DNA of 64,000 nt from an uncultured Muribaculum sp. (GTDB taxonomy: Bacteria > Bacteroidota > Bacteroidia > Bacteroidales > Muribaculaceae). The stretch covers positions 1 through 64,000 of the forward strand of contig NZ_CAJTYX010000015.1 in assembly GCF_910583865.1 (NCBI RefSeq), written 5' to 3'. Positions 60,773-64,000 of this stretch are shown here, piece after piece. The first letter of the stretch is position 1; each line of letters starts with the position of its first letter. The notes under the pieces were generated by a model that saw only the letters and a list, made by a program, of their open reading frames with translations, had not been told where the DNA came from and ran no database searches. The position numbers were made by a program, and so were the translations under genes.

Positions 60773-61878
60773 GGATGAATACGTATAATCAGAAAATATT
60801 CAATAGCATATCTCGCGATAATAATATGAACGTCGTGAGATATTATCTGAGTTTTTGTGTACTCATAGCTCATACAGCTTATTTGACTGGGTTGGAATTA
60901 CCATGGATACAACGTGGTACAGTCGATGTAGGTTGTTTTTTTGCTATAAGTGGTTTTCTTATGTTTCCATCTTTTCAAAAGAATCCAACATGGAAACATT
61001 ATGTAAAAAGAAGAGCTCTGAGAATTTTGCCACCATATGTTTTTATTATAGTTATTGCTGCACTATTATTAGTATTTGTTAGCGATAAATCTACGATAGA
61101 TTATTTTTCTAACTCAGGTTTTTATAAATATTTGTTGGCAAATCTTTCATTCATGAATTTTTTACATCCAAATCTTCCTGGAGTATTCGAAAGTAATGAA
61201 TTCGTTACAAGTGCTGTAAACGGATCATTATGGACAATGAAAGGAGAATGGGTATGCTATCTATCAGTTCCTGTGGTATATTCTGTTGTCTGTAAATTAG
61301 GAAAGAATAAAGGTAGAATACTTCTGATTATTATTGTATTAACGAGTGTAGTACTAAGATGTTTATTGCTTGATTTAGCAAATGAAGGTAGAAATGTATT
61401 GTATGAAATAATAGCTCGACAATTTGGAACTGTATTTGTATTTTTTTATGTAGGAGCGTTGTTGAATATATGTTGGGTAGAATTTCTAAAATATAAATGG
61501 TATGTATTAGTAATAGATTTGGTAATTATTATGATATGTGATAATATTCCATTCTATTACACATTATTACAACCATTTGTTGCAGGATCGTTAGTATTGT
61601 GGTTTTCTTTAATTGGACACTGGGGAACTATGTTAAGTAAGCATGATAGTGTATCATATGATATTTATCTATTTCATTTTCCAATTATTCAATTTGTAAT
61701 ATTTTTAGGACTTCCAAAAATATTATCTCCAATTGGAGTACTATTGGTGATTTTATCTATAACTGTTCCATTCGCTTTTATGTCGTGGAATCTAATAGGA
61801 AAAAGATTTTCACGTTTAGGAAATGAATCAAAACTAAATTGCAAAAGGGCAATAAGCCTAAAAAAGCTCAAAAGTTAA
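60769..61878 (+). CDS. Acyltransferase family 3 (OafA-like) membrane protein
   Basis: 369 residues with about ten hydrophobic spans. The N-terminal VVRYYLSFCVLIAHTAYLTG contains the catalytic His of the family, followed by VDVGCFFAISGFLMFPSF and a basic KRRALRILPPY loop. Such enzymes O-acetylate surface polysaccharides or peptidoglycan from the inner membrane. It is as AT-rich as the coupled GT2 gene, so the pair probably adds and acetylates a sugar on LPS or a T9SS-linked glycan. Confidence 0.92.
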   Translation: MRMNTYNQKIFNSISRDNNMNVVRYYLSFCVLIAHTAYLTGLELPWIQRGTVDVGCFFAISGFLMFPSFQKNPTWKHYVKRRALRILPPYVFIIVIAALLLVFVSDKSTIDYFSNSGFYKYLLANLSFMNFLHPNLPGVFESNEFVTSAVNGSLWTMKGEWVCYLSVPVVYSVVCKLGKNKGRILLIIIVLTSVVLRCLLLDLANEGRNVLYEIIARQFGTVFVFFYVGALLNICWVEFLKYKWYVLVIDLVIIMICDNIPFYYTLLQPFVAGSLVLWFSLIGHWGTMLSKHDSVSYDIYLFHFPIIQFVIFLGLPKILSPIGVLLVILSITVPFAFMSWNLIGKRFSRLGNESKLNCKRAISLKKLKS

Positions 61879-62065
61879 GGGCTATTTGAAAAAACGGGGA
61901 GAAAAGTTGTGTCGGGCGATACAATTGAGTATTTTTGATGTTTAGAAAGAGGGAGGGGATGATTGCCCTTTCTCATGCATGGCAATTGTCGGGGCGGAAG
62001 GACATCTTTTCCGGATTCAGGACGGCGGGGGCCATGCTGAAACTAAAAAGACAACTTTGCAGACT

Positions 62066-62581
62066 ATGGAACTGAAATACAGCGACGAGCAGGACCAGTG
62101 TTACGGCGTGACAGGAATGGCCGTAAGTCTTGTGATATGGGATGCCGACGATATGCTGGCGCGCATCGACCTTGATGCCGACGACAATATTGAATTCGTG
62201 CCCGAATATTACTTTGCAGGCAATCCGAGGTTGTCGGCGAAGGTGGCGTGGCAATATATATTGAAGCATTATCAGGCCTCGATGGGTATGATGATAGGCA
62301 ATGTGATGTGTCGTAACTACATGCAGCATAACGCTACGCCTGACAGCGGTGTCCGCAGCGCGCTGCTCGAATGTCTGGAGGAGGAGGGCGCCGATACATG
62401 TTCGCTGGAGACGGACGAGATACACCGCCTGTTCGACCGCAGCTATTCGTATCTCGACCGTGTGTTCGCCCATAGCGGGGTGCAGGACATAGTGCGCAGC
62501 TTTGCACGGGAATTGCAGACACATCGCTCTCTCAGCCGTGGTGACGTGGCTGAGATGCTTGCCGGCCTGCGCAATCTTTGA
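62066..62581 (+). CDS. Conserved hypothetical protein of Bacteroidales
   Basis: 171 residues from the ATG at 62066 (MELKYSDEQDQCYGVTGMAV). A longer form from 61979 is possible but the first 29 residues look non-conserved. The protein is cytoplasmic, mixed alpha/beta, with IDLDADDNIEFVPEYYFAGNPRL and a helical C-terminal half. I recall similar proteins in Bacteroides, but no function is known to me. A CAACTTTG close to a -7 box lies only 6 bases before the ATG. GC content returns to the core level here. Confidence 0.72.
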   Translation: MELKYSDEQDQCYGVTGMAVSLVIWDADDMLARIDLDADDNIEFVPEYYFAGNPRLSAKVAWQYILKHYQASMGMMIGNVMCRNYMQHNATPDSGVRSALLECLEEEGADTCSLETDEIHRLFDRSYSYLDRVFAHSGVQDIVRSFARELQTHRSLSRGDVAEMLAGLRNL

Positions 62582-62592
62582 TGGTAAATGTA

Positions 62593-62627
62593 GGGATTGT
62601 GGCGTGGTAGCCTTGCTACAGCATCCC
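62593..62627. terminator. Possible hairpin between convergent genes
   Basis: GTAGC (62607-62611) pairs with GCTAC (62615-62619) inside an outer GGGAT (62593-62597)/ATCCC (62623-62627). It overlaps the stop of the minus-strand gene. There is no clear U-tract. Confidence 0.4.
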
Positions 62628-63278
62628 TTGCTCGACGAGCACGCATACGCGTTCGATGATGGCATCGTCGTCGTTCTTGTCGGGACGGTAGGCCGACTTG
62701 AGGTTTACGCCGAAGAATTTTCCGAAAGTCTGCCAGAATCCGGCACGGAATGTGCCCAGGAAGGCTTTCAGTATGGAGTAGGACGACTGGTTGGTCTCCC
62801 GGTTTATGAGCTTCACGAGCATCTTTCCCTGTGATTTCGTGAATTTCTTGAGGTGGGGTTTGTATTGGTTGAACACCTCTTTTTCCATCTGTTCGAGATG
62901 GCGTTGGCGCTCCTTTTCGGATGGTAGCGTTTCGATGTATTCGTAGGTCTCGAGGATGGTCTCGGCAATCATCTTTGCGTAGGGGAGAGTGCGCTTTACG
63001 TCGCGTACTGTGCGCCAGTAGAATTGTTCCTGTTTTTTGTTCTTGAATTTCAGAGGGGGATAGTAGGTGATGTTGTTTAGCACAACCATCACTGCCGTGT
63101 CGCCCTCTTCGGTGACAAAGTGGTAGCGCCCGTGCACGAGGGGAATGCGCGCGTCCTTAAGCGTAGGCTCGTCGATCACACCCTCAATCCGGTCGGGGAG
63201 GGGTATGTCGATCTGTGCCGTCGCGGTGGCGGCACAGACCGACATTAGGAGCAATATGATGCATAAGATGCGCTTCAT
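62616..63278 (-). CDS. DUF4294 domain protein, exported
   Basis: 220 residues. The signal peptide is ILCIILLLMSVCAATATA. The rest matches DUF4294: YPPLKFKNKKQEQFYWRTVRDVKRTLPYAKM, a helical segment with TLPSEKERQRHLEQMEKEVF, then LVKLINRETNQSSYSILKAFLGTFRAGFWQTFG. The family occurs throughout Bacteroidales with unknown function and is probably periplasmic. It lies 64 bp downstream of nadB on the same strand. Confidence 0.88.
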   Translation of the reverse strand: MKRILCIILLLMSVCAATATAQIDIPLPDRIEGVIDEPTLKDARIPLVHGRYHFVTEEGDTAVMVVLNNITYYPPLKFKNKKQEQFYWRTVRDVKRTLPYAKMIAETILETYEYIETLPSEKERQRHLEQMEKEVFNQYKPHLKKFTKSQGKMLVKLINRETNQSSYSILKAFLGTFRAGFWQTFGKFFGVNLKSAYRPDKNDDDAIIERVCVLVEQGML

Positions 63279-63342
63279 TCACAGAAAATGCTCGCAAGGC
63301 TTAAAATGTTCATGAAAATCAGTGGAGTAGGGGTCTCGACGG

Positions 63343-64000
63343 TTATTTGTGGGGATAATCGACCGTGTAGTGTAGTCCGCGCGATTCCTTTCGCTCCATG
63401 GCCTGGCGCATGATCAGATAGCCCACGTTGATGATGTTGCGCAGCTCGCATATCTCGCGCGATGCTTTGGAGCACTTGAAGAGTCGCTCTGTCTCCTCGT
63501 AGAGGATGTCGAGACGGTTCCATGCGCGCTTGAGGCGCAGGTCGGAGCGCACGATGCCGACGTAGGTCGACATGATCTGCCCGACTTCCTTGATGCTCTG
63601 CGTGATGAGTACCATCTCCTCGGGGTGGCGCGTGCCCTCGTCGTTCCATTGGGGGACATCGGTGCGGTAAGCGTAGCCGTCTTTCACCGACATGGCATGG
63701 CGTGCGGCTGCGTCGGCATATACTACAGCTTCAATAAGAGAGTTGGATGCCAAACGGTTGCCTCCATGCAGACCTGTGCATGAGCATTCGCCCACGGCAT
63801 AGAGCCTGCTTATCGACGATTCGCCGTTGATGTCCACCTTTATGCCGCCGCAGAGGTAGTGGGCGGCCGGAGCCACGGGGATATAGTCCTTGGTTATGTC
63901 TATGCCGAGCGATAGGCATTTGGCGTAGATGTTCGGGAAGTGGTGGCGCGTCTCTTCGGGGTCTTTGTGGGTGACGTCGAGATATACGTGGTCGTCGCCG
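63343..64000 (-). CDS. nadB: L-aspartate oxidase, C-terminal part (runs off the right edge)
   Basis: About 218 C-terminal residues are inside the window and the frame is open to base 64000, so the 5' part lies beyond it. Recognisable NadB sequence includes PVAPAAHYLCGGIKVDINGESSI and LYAVGECSCTGLHGGNRLASNSLIEAVVYA, which bind FAD, and the helical C-terminal domain with MSTYVGIVRSDLRLKRAW. It oxidises aspartate to iminoaspartate, the substrate of NadA at 50.7 kb. Confidence 0.94.
   Translation of the reverse strand, partial: GDDHVYLDVTHKDPEETRHHFPNIYAKCLSLGIDITKDYIPVAPAAHYLCGGIKVDINGESSISRLYAVGECSCTGLHGGNRLASNSLIEAVVYADAAARHAMSVKDGYAYRTDVPQWNDEGTRHPEEMVLITQSIKEVGQIMSTYVGIVRSDLRLKRAWNRLDILYEETERLFKCSKASREICELRNIINVGYLIMRQAMERKESRGLHYTVDYPHK

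Overview
The window looks like a chromosomal segment of a gut Bacteroidales, most probably of the Muribaculaceae type (family-level placement is inference). Support: promoters of the Bacteroidetes form TTTG-N19..21-TAnnTTTG are visible at many genes; Shine-Dalgarno sequences are mostly absent; type IX secretion (T9SS) C-terminal domains and a PorZ-like protein are present; GH97, GH51 and GH85 glycosidases occur; and core genes have a GC-rich, Bacteroidales-like codon use. No rRNA, tRNA or CRISPR array was recognised.

Layout. 0-7 kb: a truncated BNR-repeat gene, then GH97 and GH51 glycosidases and a lipoprotein GH13 amylase. 6.7-14.4 kb: thymidine kinase, YhcH-like protein, DUF3108 protein and a MATE transporter, followed by an accessory stretch holding a type II restriction-modification pair, a Ser/Thr/Pro-rich basic protein and an AbiEii-type toxin-antitoxin pair lying between two copies of one gene 3' end. 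14.8-19.1 kb: a 1410-residue secreted GH85 endoglycosidase with a T9SS sorting domain. 19.3-31.2 kb: envelope and housekeeping genes (DUF4254, GT9, ruvB, flippase, DUF389, YjbQ, two GT4 enzymes, riboflavin synthase, LOG protein, DUF4271), interrupted at 27.0-27.8 kb by an AT-rich GNAT toxin-antitoxin-like pair. 31.2-34.8 kb: hemD, rnpA, yidD, TatD-like, DUF362 and a small P-loop kinase. 34.8-38.3 kb, minus strand: outer-membrane barrel, PD40 propeller, HD-domain protein and ilvE.

38.6-45.6 kb is the most striking accessory locus. One minus-strand transcription unit with a well-formed promoter encodes a 132-residue protein that is little more than a T9SS sorting domain, a 2007-residue secreted SpvB/FG-GAP/RHS protein ending in an HEYGH zincin-like domain, and a small lipoprotein that could be its immunity partner. 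It resembles a fused Tc-toxin B/C shell with its own cargo, but carries a Sec signal peptide.

45.7-49.9 kb holds lysS, gpsA and pgi. It is followed by about 740 bp of AT-rich, gene-free DNA with six exact TTATCAAC octamers on both strands. Plus-strand base composition appears to turn from C-rich to G-rich here, so this is a candidate replication origin. 50.7-54.5 kb holds nadA and leuS. 54.6-64 kb holds a T9SS-type secreted protein, a HAD/phosphoribosyltransferase pair, rdgB, porZ with an AT-rich internal block, a low-GC GT2/acyltransferase pair that probably modifies a surface glycan, a conserved hypothetical, a DUF4294 protein and the C-terminal part of nadB, which runs off the right edge.
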